A DNA stretch of 64,000 bases, taken from contig DF237232.1 of the NCBI GenBank assembly GCA_000708835.1, positions 1 to 64,000 of the forward strand. Direction: 5' to 3'. This document shows positions 13,087-24,100 of the stretch, piece after piece. Each line of letters starts with the position of its first letter. The first letter of the stretch is position 1. The notes under the pieces were generated by a model that was not told the DNA's origin, did not search any database, and saw only the letters and a program-made list of their open reading frames with translations. Source of the stretch: Klebsormidium nitens (Eukaryota; Streptophyta; Klebsormidiophyceae; Klebsormidiales; Klebsormidiaceae). The position numbers were made by a program, and so were the translations under genes.

Positions 13087-15065
13087 GGCAACAAGGAGTG
13101 CGGGATGGGGACAGGTCGTCAAATGAGGGGGATGAATTCAGATGTTTTGAGATCGATCTCTGAAGATACATGCAGGTGACTACAGGCGTGGGAGCGCTCG
13201 CGCACATGGCATTATGCAGGTCTCTACCTTTTGGTATGTTGTAAACAACTGGTTGCGAGTGGACGGAAGATGCCACAGCCTAGCCAGCAGGATCTTCATA
13301 ATGTCTGCATGGAGTGGTTCGTATTACGACAAACCAGCAATGGTGCTCGGGAAGATCCAGTCTGCCGTAACAGGCAAATGCAGATAAAGCGGCCCGGCCG
13401 AAAATGATTACCGGTTGTTCAGAGAAAGTCGTCGGCAACTAACAACTTGCATCGAGGTTCTGCTTGTGAACGCGCCATTGGTATATAAGTCCCGTCCGAT
13501 AAACGTCTGAGGGAGGAACGGTGTGCCGGGCAACAACCTTAGTTAACCATCCCTCGTGGAGCCCTATTCCTTCTTAGGACGAACATGGATCGGATGGTAC
13601 GGCCTCAAACGGCTATCAATCCCTTTGTATACGGTTTCTTGCTAAAAAGGTCGGACTCTAGAGAAATCACTATAGCTAGTTGATAGTTACATTTCAGAAT
13701 GGTCACCGATATGTGTACGGATGAGTGTGCGCAATCTCGATTGGATTTGCTCTGCATGTGAGAGCTACGAAATGAAAATGACAATTTGAAACTTGACAAA
13801 CTCCGACTTGCAAGACCCGTCTAGCTGCCCTGCCGCGCCGGCCATGATCGGCTGAAAGTTTGCGTGCACTGACCCATGCACCGCTGCATTAAGGCTGGCC
13901 GGGCCACGTACTATACCCGGGCCGGTTTGATGAATGATTTATGCACCATTTTGTTGAGAGTTTTGGACCACCAAAAGGAGCTCTTTCCCGGCTCTACACG
14001 CTAGGCTTGCTCTGTCTTTGGTCATTGGTATGCAAGTAGTCGATGATCTGCCAAATTGATACAAGCTGTCAGTGTAGTGTATACAAGCAGCATGCACTTT
14101 CGTAGAGTAGCTTTTTGAATCAGCGTCCAGGACTCGCACAAAAGCGTACTATATTTCCCAGGTCCATGGCTTCCGAAGTTCACCGCTACGGCCGGCTTAT
14201 AAAAGAAGTATGTATGTATGTATGTATGTATGTATGTATGTATGTATGTATGTATGTATGTATGTATGTATGTATGTATGTATGTATGTATGTATGTATG
14301 TATGTATACATGTATGCATATTTGCAGGTAGTAGGCCTATACTCGGGGGCCCTAGGCTACGGCCCGGGCCGTCGATCCCGGACGTTAGCTTAGAGAGACT
14401 CACTTCCTTGAGTGATTCATTACATAGTCATAGGCGGGGGCCCGTGCGGGCGCACCCGGGTTCCCTCCGATTCCTTATAACCTAAACGTACTGCATGCTA
14501 GCTTGAAGTCACGAGTGATTGTTCCTGGGCGGCAGCGCGGCCTGTATATGGTATAATTGTTAATTGTTCATATTTGATCCGGTTCGAGGAGCCGCATGAA
14601 TGATAGGCACACTTATAAGTCGACGGTTCTCCTACTTAAAACTCCATGTGCGTCGTAATGTGCACATTGGTGCATGCACAGACTTAGCTACTCGACAGAT
14701 CCTGTACATAGATTATGCCGTAATGCATCTACTAATTCATAATGATAAGATTGCAATATGGCGCAGAAAGATTGTCAAAATTTCGGCTAAAACAATCGGA
14801 TGCAATTGATGATATGGCACGAACCCTTTGCGGCCCTCCGATGCCGCACTAGCATTGGAATCCTGTCGATTGAAGAGAGTGTTACCTGCTTTTCCAAATT
14901 TAGGCGCCCAGCATGGGGCATCCGAAAGACAACGGTTGGCACGAATCACCTGATGACGGGACAGCAGGCATGACATCACATTTGCAATTGTTTGTTTCCG
15001 CTGTATATTGTACAAAAATACTGGGCTTAGTGCATATGGACTCCGCTGAAGGCTCTATTATATTG
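13087..15065. other. Tail-to-tail spacer, 2 kb, with a GTAT microsatellite
   Basis: Lies between the 3-prime ends of the CEP162-like gene and the small zinc-finger gene. Apart from the tetranucleotide repeat near 14208-14306 I see no gene-like exons. Small frames on both strands here lack splice partners and family resemblance. Untranslated 3-prime ends of both neighbours must lie inside. Confidence 0.5.
14208..14306. repeat. (GTAT)n microsatellite, about 25 copies
   Basis: An almost perfect run of the tetranucleotide GTAT (ATAC on the other strand) of about 99 bases, ending in the imperfect tail acatgtatgcata. It sits in a tail-to-tail spacer, so it is not coding. The open frames through it are artefacts of the repeat. 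Confidence 0.97.
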
Positions 15066-16293
15066 TCACCCATTAATGTCAAAGAAGCGCTTCCAAGATT
15101 GCCATGGAAGGAATCCACCTGCACCAAAGGTCTATCCAGCTCAATTGCTCGACTCACGGTGGCATGAGACTCTCTCGTGACTGGAAAGCTGAACTTGCCA
15201 AGTAAAGTCACAGGATTGGCTACGATGGACTAAGAAACATCCGGCCTTTTTGTACTTACGCAACATTGCCAAACCCATGCTGTAGTGCAAAGTATGACAA
15301 CTGAAGGAACTTCAAGAGAGAAGCAGAACCATTCCGACATACTTCAATGCAAGTACATACTCACCACATGCATTGCAGCGTCGATAATAACGTCCTCTAA
15401 GCACCAACCCTGAACCTTTACAGACCTCACATCGCCGTTGTTGAACCTGGGTAAGCAAAGACAGATTGTTCTCAAATGAGTAGCGACTGCTGGCAAGGTA
15501 CTTTTCGGCCTAAGATTGGGCAAACCAAATGCTTCAACCAGCCCAAAGGCGATGAACATCAGTAAGAAACAGCATCATTGACCGCAGCAGAGTATGATGC
15601 AACTGAAATGCTCAGCAACCTCGCATGCAAGTGCAAAGACCATGTTGACGGATAGCTCTAAAGTCAGTCTGCAAAGAGCCTTACAATCCGTTTGCTAAAC
15701 TCAATGCCCGCAACTACGAAAGGAGTGACGCCAGCTGCACACGTGCAAAAACAACCTGGGTGTTGAAATGATTAAGACAACACTAACACCTTATAAGCCA
15801 GGCCTGTAGCTGGATCGACCTGCAGGGGTACCAGGTCAAAGTCACAGCATTGCAGGCTGGCATCACGAAGAAATCAAGTGGAGTTGCTGATAGCGTCTGC
15901 AGCTCAATCGCCATCAAGTTTGGTGCAGTAGTGTTGGACACGACGGTACAGCACACTCAGCCCCATCCATCAACAGGATGACTTGTCTCCACTGTGCTCA
16001 CCAACTGTCCCCACAATGACGGGCACGTCAACGCTGCCACCTGCGGACATCTGTACGCTTCGATGGTGCCTGCGTAACACCCGCCCATGCAAACTTTTGG
16101 ATCCATCATCCAGTCCCTTGCAACCTGACCCCAAAGACACCAGTGGCCACCTTGGTCTACTTGCTTGTGGCACCAACACGCGGGAGCAGTTTCGAACAAC
16201 AACAAGCGGGTCGCAGCGATGCTCGCCACCTCCCGCAACAGCTGCTGTGCAACGAGGGGCGGCAACAGGATTGTGGAGTGCTAGGACCGCCAT
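15066..16293 (-). CDS. Small plastid-type zinc-finger protein (CxxCxGxG / CxxCGG)
   Basis: Four exons: 16293-16002, 15734-15685, 15446-15365, 15118-15066; 158 residues, all phases agree (1, 0, 1). Residues 1 to about 90 are Ala/Val/Arg/Ser-rich with few acidic residues, as in a chloroplast transit peptide. The mature part has GVTPFVVAGIEFSKRI, then CEVCKGSG at 120-127 and CNACGG at 138-143, then GFLPWQSWKRFFDING at the C-terminus. The four cysteines can form one DnaJ-type zinc-binding cluster. Small plant plastid proteins of similar layout (zinc cluster followed by FLPWxSW) are known to me, mostly without assigned function; related DnaJ-type zinc fingers act in photosystem assembly or repair. 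Function here is inference only. It is head-to-head with SMT1 across 374 bases. The protein is invisible to single-frame scanning because the exons are short. Confidence 0.75.
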
Positions 16294-16667
16294 TCTGCCG
16301 CTAGCGCTGTTGTAAAACTTGAAAGAACTGCCCCTGAACCATGTAAATGATCGAGAATACAAGAACTTCTTGAAGAAGCATGGATGTGGCTGAAAGCTTG
16401 CTGACGTCGCTATTAGGGTTAGGGTTTCAAAAGGAAACGGCTCTGCGCTTCCTAAAGGCTTAAACCGAAGGAGACCGCACCGGCAACACCACCTCCAGGT
16501 GGACTCGGAGGGTTACAAAATTTGAAACTCAAGAGCACAGTTTGTGCAGGGCGACCAACTTGTTTAGAGCCTAGAAAAGCTTCGAACGTAGGAGGAAGAC
16601 GCTTGATCGATCAAGATCAAAATTCTGATAACCTGGCAGGATAATTCCTTACAGTAGGGTTATAAGC
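16294..16667. promoter_or_regulatory. 374-base bidirectional promoter with tandem telo-box
   Basis: The region separates the start codons of the zinc-finger gene (minus) and SMT1 (plus), so it must hold both 5-prime untranslated regions and both promoters. At 16413-16427 it contains TTAGGGTTAGGGTTT, two telomere-type units matching the plant telo-box core AAACCCTAA on the minus strand. A further partial copy TAGGGTT is at 16656-16662, just before the SMT1 start codon. In land plants this motif is bound by TRB/telobox factors and marks highly expressed genes; function here is inference. Confidence 0.6.
16413..16427. promoter_or_regulatory. Telo-box, two telomere-type units
   Basis: TTAGGGTTAGGGTTT; on the minus strand this reads AAACCCTAACCCTAA, containing the plant telo-box AAACCCTAA. 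It is 120 bases upstream of the zinc-finger gene start and 241 bases upstream of the SMT1 start. Confidence 0.7.
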
Positions 16668-19600
16668 ATGGGGAGTTACTCCGGGGAGCTCACCGGGGCG
16701 GTCGGGCTTGTCAGCAACACAGGCGGGCTCAGGGGGAAAGATCAAGTGGAAGGAGCAGTTGATGGGTGCGCATCTGTCGCTTTGTTCTTAGGAATACGTC
16801 TGAAAGTTGCCCATCAGATTCTGCTGGATCGGGCAAGGCTGTGTCTTTGCAGACCCATTGTAGGAGATCACGAGTCCCTTGATGGATCTGCTCCTTAGCT
16901 TCTGCTACCTTTAGCAAGAAAGCTTGATGCTGGTGCTTCTAAGCCGTTGTGCCTTTAGCCTTAAGCAGGGCACTGTCATACCTGATAGCACCTTATTTTG
17001 AGGGTGATGCGAGACCTGAATCAGTAGATCTACGTCAATTTGAAGGTCAGGATCAAATGAAGCCTGTAGTCCATGAGGAACCACTGGGGTAATGCTCCCC
17101 TTCAAGCAACTGGGTCTCCATGCTTCGCACAAAATGCACTGCAAGTCGACTACCTGGTCACCCTTTGCAAACCTTCATTGCCCCACGCAACGGGCGTTTA
17201 GCACATCTTTGAGCTCCCATCATTGAGATGGTGGTCAAGCACTAGTTTGCTTTTTCGCCTTGTACTCATGCATTTGTTTACCCCTCTGTCTCCACCTTCC
17301 CGTGCTGCAGGTATGAGAAGTACCACAGCCTCCATGGGGGCGATGTGGCTGCCAGGAAGGCGTCTTACGCTGACATGGTGAGCCTGGCACCTCGCTCAGG
17401 TGTGCACCACTTGCTATCCACGCTTCTCCAGTCAAAATTGGCGGCCACGCGGCGCAGCCTCAATTCTACACATCTGAGATCAGTGTACGCTGCTTATCGA
17501 CTTTGTCCCTGTTTGCAGGTGAACCGATACTATGATCTGGCCACCAGTTTCTACGAATATGGATGGGGGGAGTCCTTCCACTTTGCCCACAGGTCGGTCT
17601 CTCGCAGAGCGTCCCCTCTGACAGTTGTGTGCACAATTGTGAGATTCTTCTTGCCCTTTTCTTGTTACCACTGTGCTGCTGCCCATTGTTCTGCCCCTCC
17701 TTGCGCCCTCCAATGTCTTTGCCTCCTTGCAGAGTGCGCAATGAGACACTGCGCGACAGCATCCGGCGCCATGAGCACTTTTTGGCTCTCAAGCTGGGCT
17801 TGAAGCCAGGCGACAAGGTGCTGGACGTGGGTTGCGGCATCGGGGGCCCGCTGCGGGAGATTGCCATCTTCAGGTGCGCTGCCACCACCAGAGCAAGCAA
17901 GCTTCAGACTATTTTCAACTCTGTGTTAAGTACGACTGTTGGCACTACAGCCCACGCAACAGCCTGGCTCGTTCGCGATTTGCTGACTCATTGCCTCGCG
18001 GTCTGATCTGCAGTGGGGCATCCATCACAGGCTTGAACAACAATGCATACCAGATTACCCGAGGGGAGGCGTTGAACCACTACTTTGGCCTAGACAAGAC
18101 ATGCAACTTTCTCAAAGTAAGCCTCCCGCCCTCGTCTCCCAACTTCACAAGAGAAAGCTGGCCTTCGACATGGGGAGTCAGTTTCCCAAACCTCATTCAA
18201 AGCCACTACAGGTTCTTATGCAAGGTGCTGTGGATCATGTGTTGTGCAGGCCGCTGCTGGAGATATGACTGCATGCTGACGTCAGAAAAGCTCTTGCTCT
18301 TGCAGGCAGACTTCATGAAGATCCCCCAGCCGGACAACACGTATGACGCCGTCTATGAGATTGAGGCAACCTGCCATGCGCCTGAGCCGGTGAGTGTGTC
18401 TGCCTGCCTGGGACCTCAGCGGTGGCTCACGCCTCCAGACCTTCCTCCACACTCACAGCCAGCCTGCTGCTGCAGAAATTGTTTGGTCAGAATTGAGACA
18501 GCTGTTGTTACATGATCCGATGCTACTATCCAGCACTTGCTTTTCTCTCTGCCCAGCAAAGCCCCCGTAGATGCAACTGGTTCGCTGAAACTGGCAAAGG
18601 CTGCCGTGCTGACCTTGCCCGGCTGGTGTCCAGGTGAACTGCTACCGGGAGCTGTTGCGCGTCCTCAAGCCAGGGGGCTGCTTTGCCGGGTACGAGTGGT
18701 GCATGACCGCCAGCTTTGATGCCGACAATGCTGAGCACCGCCGGATCAAGGTGAGGCAGCGCCGCCGTACCAGATTTTCAACCGCTTGCAGTCGCCTGGG
18801 CTCCTGAGGAAGTGTGCAGGAGACATTCATGTACCTGCTCACTTGTTTGTGATGTGAAGGACCGTTTTGCCCTCGTTAATGCAGGCGGCCACGAGCCCAT
18901 TTCCCGAAAAGAAGGAGCGCGTTAGTCATGGGACGGACAAAGCATCCTTGAAGGTGTCAGAGATGGAATCGAGACCAATCACCTAATCAGGCATGCATGT
19001 CTTCGCACTCTCGTCAAAAAGTGCATGCCCCATGAGGCCAGGATGTCGTAGCTCCGGCCGATAGCGTTGTAACAATCATTTCAAGACACGCCTTCTTAAC
19101 TTAGAGGGAGTCTTGATTCCTGGGATCCTTAAATTCTCGTTGCGCTGTGCAGTCGGAGATTGAGATTGGCAATGGGCTGCCTGACCTGCAAACTGTGGCA
19201 CAGTGCCGCAGAGCGCTGGTGGAAGCAGGCTTCGAGGTGAGGCCGCACCCATCACTCCCACCTCTTTTCTTTCAAGATTCAGCAATCCGCTCTGCAAGGG
19301 ACCTCAGGCAGCTTCAGGGCGTTATCGGCGTTGCCACATCATGTTCATGTCATGCTATACTTTGACACTGCGACGCATAACGTTGCTCGTCGTGCGAAAT
19401 GCATGGACCCTGTTTAGGCCTTGGGATTCCGGTTCTTGAAATGAGTCCTCCGCTGTTCCGCTGTGGCCGTCCCCCCGCTCACCCTGGCTGGCTGCTGCGC
19501 CGCTGCTCCGCAGGTGCTTGACGCGGCGGACCTGACCCTGACTGCGGAGGTGCCGTGGTGGCAGCCGCTGGGCCCCGCGCTGTGGGAGTTGCGCACCCCG

Positions 19601-20137
19601 CAGGACTTCGCCCGCCACTGGATGGGCCGCTTCCTCACTCGCAACGCCGTCAAGCTGCTGGAGAAGGTCCGCATTGCGCCGGGCGGCAGCGTGCGCGTGC
19701 AGGAGTTCCTCGAGAAGGGCGCGGACGGCCTGCTCGAGGGCGGCCGGTGAGTGTGCTGCTGTACCACAACCCGGGCAAGACCCGGGGGAACATATCACAT
19801 CTGCACCCTCTGGCAAGGAGCTACAGCTTTGTGTAATCTGAGAGTCGCACGTTTCAAACGGTCTGAACTACCTCGTTACCAAGTGACCTGCCGGGGCCGG
19901 TGTTTGGCCCCTCTAAAGATGTTCAGGAAACCACGTCACTATTTTCCTTGATTGGCAGCTCTTTTGCAACTGTATCGAGTCCAAACGGATTCAGAGTCCT
20001 CATCAATAAGGACCCTCTGATGCTCTTACTTCGTATGCTCACCCTTCGGTGATCGCGTGTGCTCGTGCAGGAAAGAGCTCTTCACCCCCATGTACTTCTT
20101 CGTAGCTCGCAAGCCCCTACAAAGCAAGCTTCGGTGA
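16668..20137 (+). CDS. SMT1: Sterol C-24 methyltransferase (cycloartenol type)
   Basis: Ten exons: 16668-16765, 17311-17377, 17519-17592, 17733-17873, 18014-18116, 18306-18389, 18634-18750, 19153-19236, 19514-19746, 20071-20137; 355 residues (plant SMT1 about 336). Transfers methyl from S-adenosylmethionine to C-24 of cycloartenol, opening the phytosterol/ergosterol side-chain branch at the ER. Seen: sterol-binding region YEYGWGESFHF at 67-77; SAM motif VLDVGCGIGGP at 109-119; TGLNNNAYQITRG; EATCHAP at 181-187; YEWCMT at 209-214; C-terminal FTPMYFFVARKPL. The first exon (MGSYSGELTGAVG) joins exon 2 in phase 2 to give VDGYEKYH, matching the usual N-terminal layout, but that exon has the weakest support. 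Intron 7 (18751-19152, 402 bases) is among the longer ones. The enzyme looks complete and active. Confidence 0.95.
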
Positions 20138-21107
20138 CAGAAACGTTGACTGGTGTTGCCTTGCTTGTGATCTTTGCCGAGCCTTGGAAGAGCCAAGTCT
20201 AACGGCTGGTTAAGATCTTGTCAGAAATTGTTTTGAGGAAAGAAGTCACTCGTGTACGTGTTGAAATCCATGCACATTCTAAGTTTGAGACGGTATACTG
20301 TACAAGTCTGCAGCAGCCTCTTGAAAATGTCAGTGTCACTGCAGGTGATATGATACGGTTGCTAAGATTCCGGTTCATGTTACCGAAGGTAACTTGCATC
20401 AGAGCTCAGCTGTTGGACGTGATGCATGGCGGCTTGCTAGCATCTCGGCATGAGCCACGCAGCCGCCACTGTGGCACTGTGCTTAAGTTTGTTGATTGCA
20501 TGCGCCATGCGCTTAATGTATACAATCCAACATTGTTTGCTCATGCATGAAGAGACGGTATGTTTAGAATAACCATGTGCATCGTCACCGTACTAATGAT
20601 ACGTGCATTTGATCGAATAGCCAGCGCGCCTCATTATACAGTATTTCATGGTGTCACGTATACTGATAGATAACATATTGGTGACACGTACGCTCATATG
20701 ATTATTAGCTATAGTTGACTCAGAAAGCTGGCTGGCACGCGGCGGAGCTCCATTTCCGAGCAGCTATCGCGCCCCCGCGCCCGCTAATGCGAGCTAGCTC
20801 TTGTGGTACAGTTCTGCATTCCAAAGTTACTATGGAGGCATTCAATGTGTCGACCAATCTGAGTCATACCTGAAGTGGCAGCTTCCATACGCCATATACA
20901 TATGTAATATATAACCGGTTATCATCCATGACAAATGCGATATGCATCTTGCCGATTGCACAAAGTCGACGATCAAAACTATACGTTCCATTTTCAACTC
21001 GTTTTAACGAACATGGATAACAACAACGTACGTGGACTATACTGAGTATGTTTTGGGTTGCACAGGCTGCTGCTCGACTGCTCGTGGGCTCTGTGGCCGG
21101 CCCCCCG
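20138..21107. other. Tail-to-tail spacer, 970 bases, no gene seen
   Basis: Lies between the stop codons of SMT1 (plus) and the NEK kinase (minus). It is AT-richer than the flanking exons and holds no frame with convincing coding character. It must contain both 3-prime untranslated regions. Confidence 0.5.
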
Positions 21108-24100
21108 TCAGGCTTGCAGGAAGACGAGCTGGTCAACGAGGAAGCAGTCGTGGTACTTTTGCTTCCCCGCCAGCTCCTGCAGCGTGGCCTGGATGTCCGC
21201 CTCGCTCGTACTTGCCGCCGCCTCCGCCTGCCGCACGCGCCGCAGGTACTTGTACACCTGATGAGCACCACAGGCAAGGGTCGGCAGACAGGCAAGGCTG
21301 GACGGCGCTGCGAGGGGCAGTCAAGCAGGGAACAGCTTCCCGTTCACGCCACCACGATATCCCCCACTGCTACTCTGCCGGGGTGCTTTAGCCTGGCGGC
21401 GCTCAGTCTGGCCTGCGTCTCTGGTTCATGTACGTTGTGGGAAGCCGGAGGGGCCGGCTGGCCGCGCGGCGCACCTGTTTGAAGAGGCCGTCTCCCAGCT
21501 TCTCCCGGCAGCGCTGCTCCAGGTTGGCCACCCGCTTGGCCCGGTCCTTGCTCACGAACGTGTCGGACACCGAGCACTCCGCCTCTGCCAGCAACAGGGC
21601 GGCAAGACAGGCACACAGCATCAGATCACAGCCAGACACTTACAAGAGACTCTTCTCGTACCAAATCCAGGCGACAACAAAGTCACAACGTTCTTCGGGC
21701 CAGTACCTGTGTGGCCAAGACTGCATAGGGCGGCACAGCGAATCGCGTCCTGGGGCGGCCGGGGCGCACCTTTCTTGTCGCTGTGCAGCTGGCGGTGCAG
21801 GTTCCCAATGAGAGCGGCCACGTCGGCGCGGCCGTCCTCCGCGGGGTTGTACTCCTCAAAGTCGTCCTCGTACACCACCTCGCCGTCGCCGCCGTCGGAT
21901 GCCTGCACGCCAACACGTGGCCCGCAGCAAGTCAGCGACGCCACCACGCCACATCAGCTCGTGCAGTGGAGCAGACACCGCTCAAGGGCAGGCCGTGCAC
22001 CAGCCCCTCCTTCTTCTCCATCCGAAGCCATGTCGCGAGCTGCATGACGTTGACGTTAGTGCCCACCCCTCACAAACAATCTTCGTTTCAACTTTTCGCC
22101 AGGCCCCTTCATGAAACGGGGGAACGGCGACTGGCCCCCACCGTGTCTGGCGCAAGGGTTGGCCGCGGGGATCCCTCACCGTATCTTGCTCCACGTCCGG
22201 CCCGTGCCTCTGGCCCGGCTGCGCGCTCCAGGCTCGCCTGCCGGCCTCGGGCTGCTTGACGGGTGCGCCCACCTTGCGCGCCGCGGCGATGCCCATGCCC
22301 GGGGCGGCCGTCACCGTGGACCCCAGCGTGCTGCGCTCCACCGGCTCGCGGGACCTGGAACAGGGCGACGCGGGGTCAGTCAGCGGAGGCGAACGCAGTA
22401 AAGACCATCATTTTCCGGAGTCTATTGCCGGCCTGCAGGCCTGCAGAGTTCTATGTTCTCAAGAAGGATGATTTGACAATGAAACGGCACCTTCCTGGTC
22501 ACGCAACCTGGGGGGATCTGCGACCAAGGCGGTGCCACATATGTATGTGGATACTAGCCCTACGGGGGGACAAATGATGCTGACGCATCGTTGACGCTTC
22601 TGCCTCATTGGATCTCAATGTCGGATCTCAATTGAGAGTAAACGCACGCGTCTTCTTACGTTCGTAGAGGACCGGCTTTGTGTGCAGCCTGACGACCCCA
22701 TTCTTAACGTTTGGCATTTGCGTTGGAGCCGGAAGAATGTATCGATAGCTGCCTCTCAAGAGCTTCGGCCCCTAGCCTATGTCCGTCCTTACACCTTTTG
22801 CCAAGATGCTCAACATGACGACAAGGTTACCATGTTCCATCGCTCATGGCTGCATTCACTGAGGGGCGTCTTTGGCCTTGGAGTATTGGCAGCAGGTGCT
22901 CTTCTCGCTGTGCCGTGGAGCGCCCGCTGGGTTTGTCATACTCACCTGTTCTTCGCCTTGCTGCCCGGCCCGGCTGGCCCGCTGCTGTGGGGTCGGGCGC
23001 CGCCGACGGGTGCCTGCTTGTGCGCCGCGGCCGCTGTACAAGGAACCTAGGAACAGCGGGGGTTGAGGCGTCAGACGGAGCTGGGAATACGCGGTACACG
23101 CGCGTCAGGGCGTGGGCAGAAGACGAAGGTGAAGCATGTTTGTTTGGGCGAGCTTGCTCTTAGCTGGTGAGAGACAAAAGTGCGCGTGCAATATTGAAGT
23201 AGAGGACCCTCCGGTCCTGCAAGAAATGCGCCGATGCGGAGTTCGAAGGCTCTGGCGGTTAGAAGTGGCTCGGATGACGTAGGCGAGATTGACTGTGCCA
23301 TTCTTCCACCGTGTACCACACGCTTAGCTGGCTTTTCTGCCATTGCCCCGGTAGCAAGCGCATCGCTAGCCGTTCGTCGGCAGCCTGGTGCCCTTTGGCT
23401 GGCGCTCACCTCATCCCAGTCGAAGCCGGTTTGTTCGTCCGCCTCCTTCGCCCGCCCACTGCTGCTCGCCTTGTTGCCCCGCTCTGCGTGCCGCTCCCAG
23501 TCGCCTGCAGGAGCACGCCGAGGTGAAGGCACGGCAAGCAGCTCGCAAGGCCCACGATGACACGCCTCGCTCACTGGCCGTTTGATCGGCAGCTGAAAGC
23601 CTAAGCGGACTTAAGACTGCGCGCGAGCACTCGCTGACCCGCCGGCGGGCGGCGGGTAGTGTGCCGCGTGCGGCGCGGGTGCTACCTGGGTGCGTGGGCC
23701 GGTCGTCCTCCCCGCCCGTCATGGTCCCCAGCATCACGGCGTCGTCATCCGCTGCGTCGGCGGCCCACTCCGCGCTGCCCCACGGCTGCTGCACAGCCAA
23801 CACGCGCAGCTCAGAGGACAGCCAGCACAGCAGCACCGCCACCACGCTCGCGTCGCACAACGGCGCTCCCTCTGAGAGCTGCACGACTCTCCCACAACGG
23901 CGAGCAGTACAAAAGTATCCCGGTGCTTAGGCGCCTCACCCGCTCACTGCCCAAGTCTGGCGTGGGGTCGCTCCGCGAGCGCGGGGCGGTGTCGAGGCGG
24001 CACGTGGCCATATTAGGCGTGGCGTCGTCGTCCACCTGGCCGGCATCCACCTCGTGACCGCCGCGGTAAAACTGGGGCACGCACAAACACCCGCGCTCAG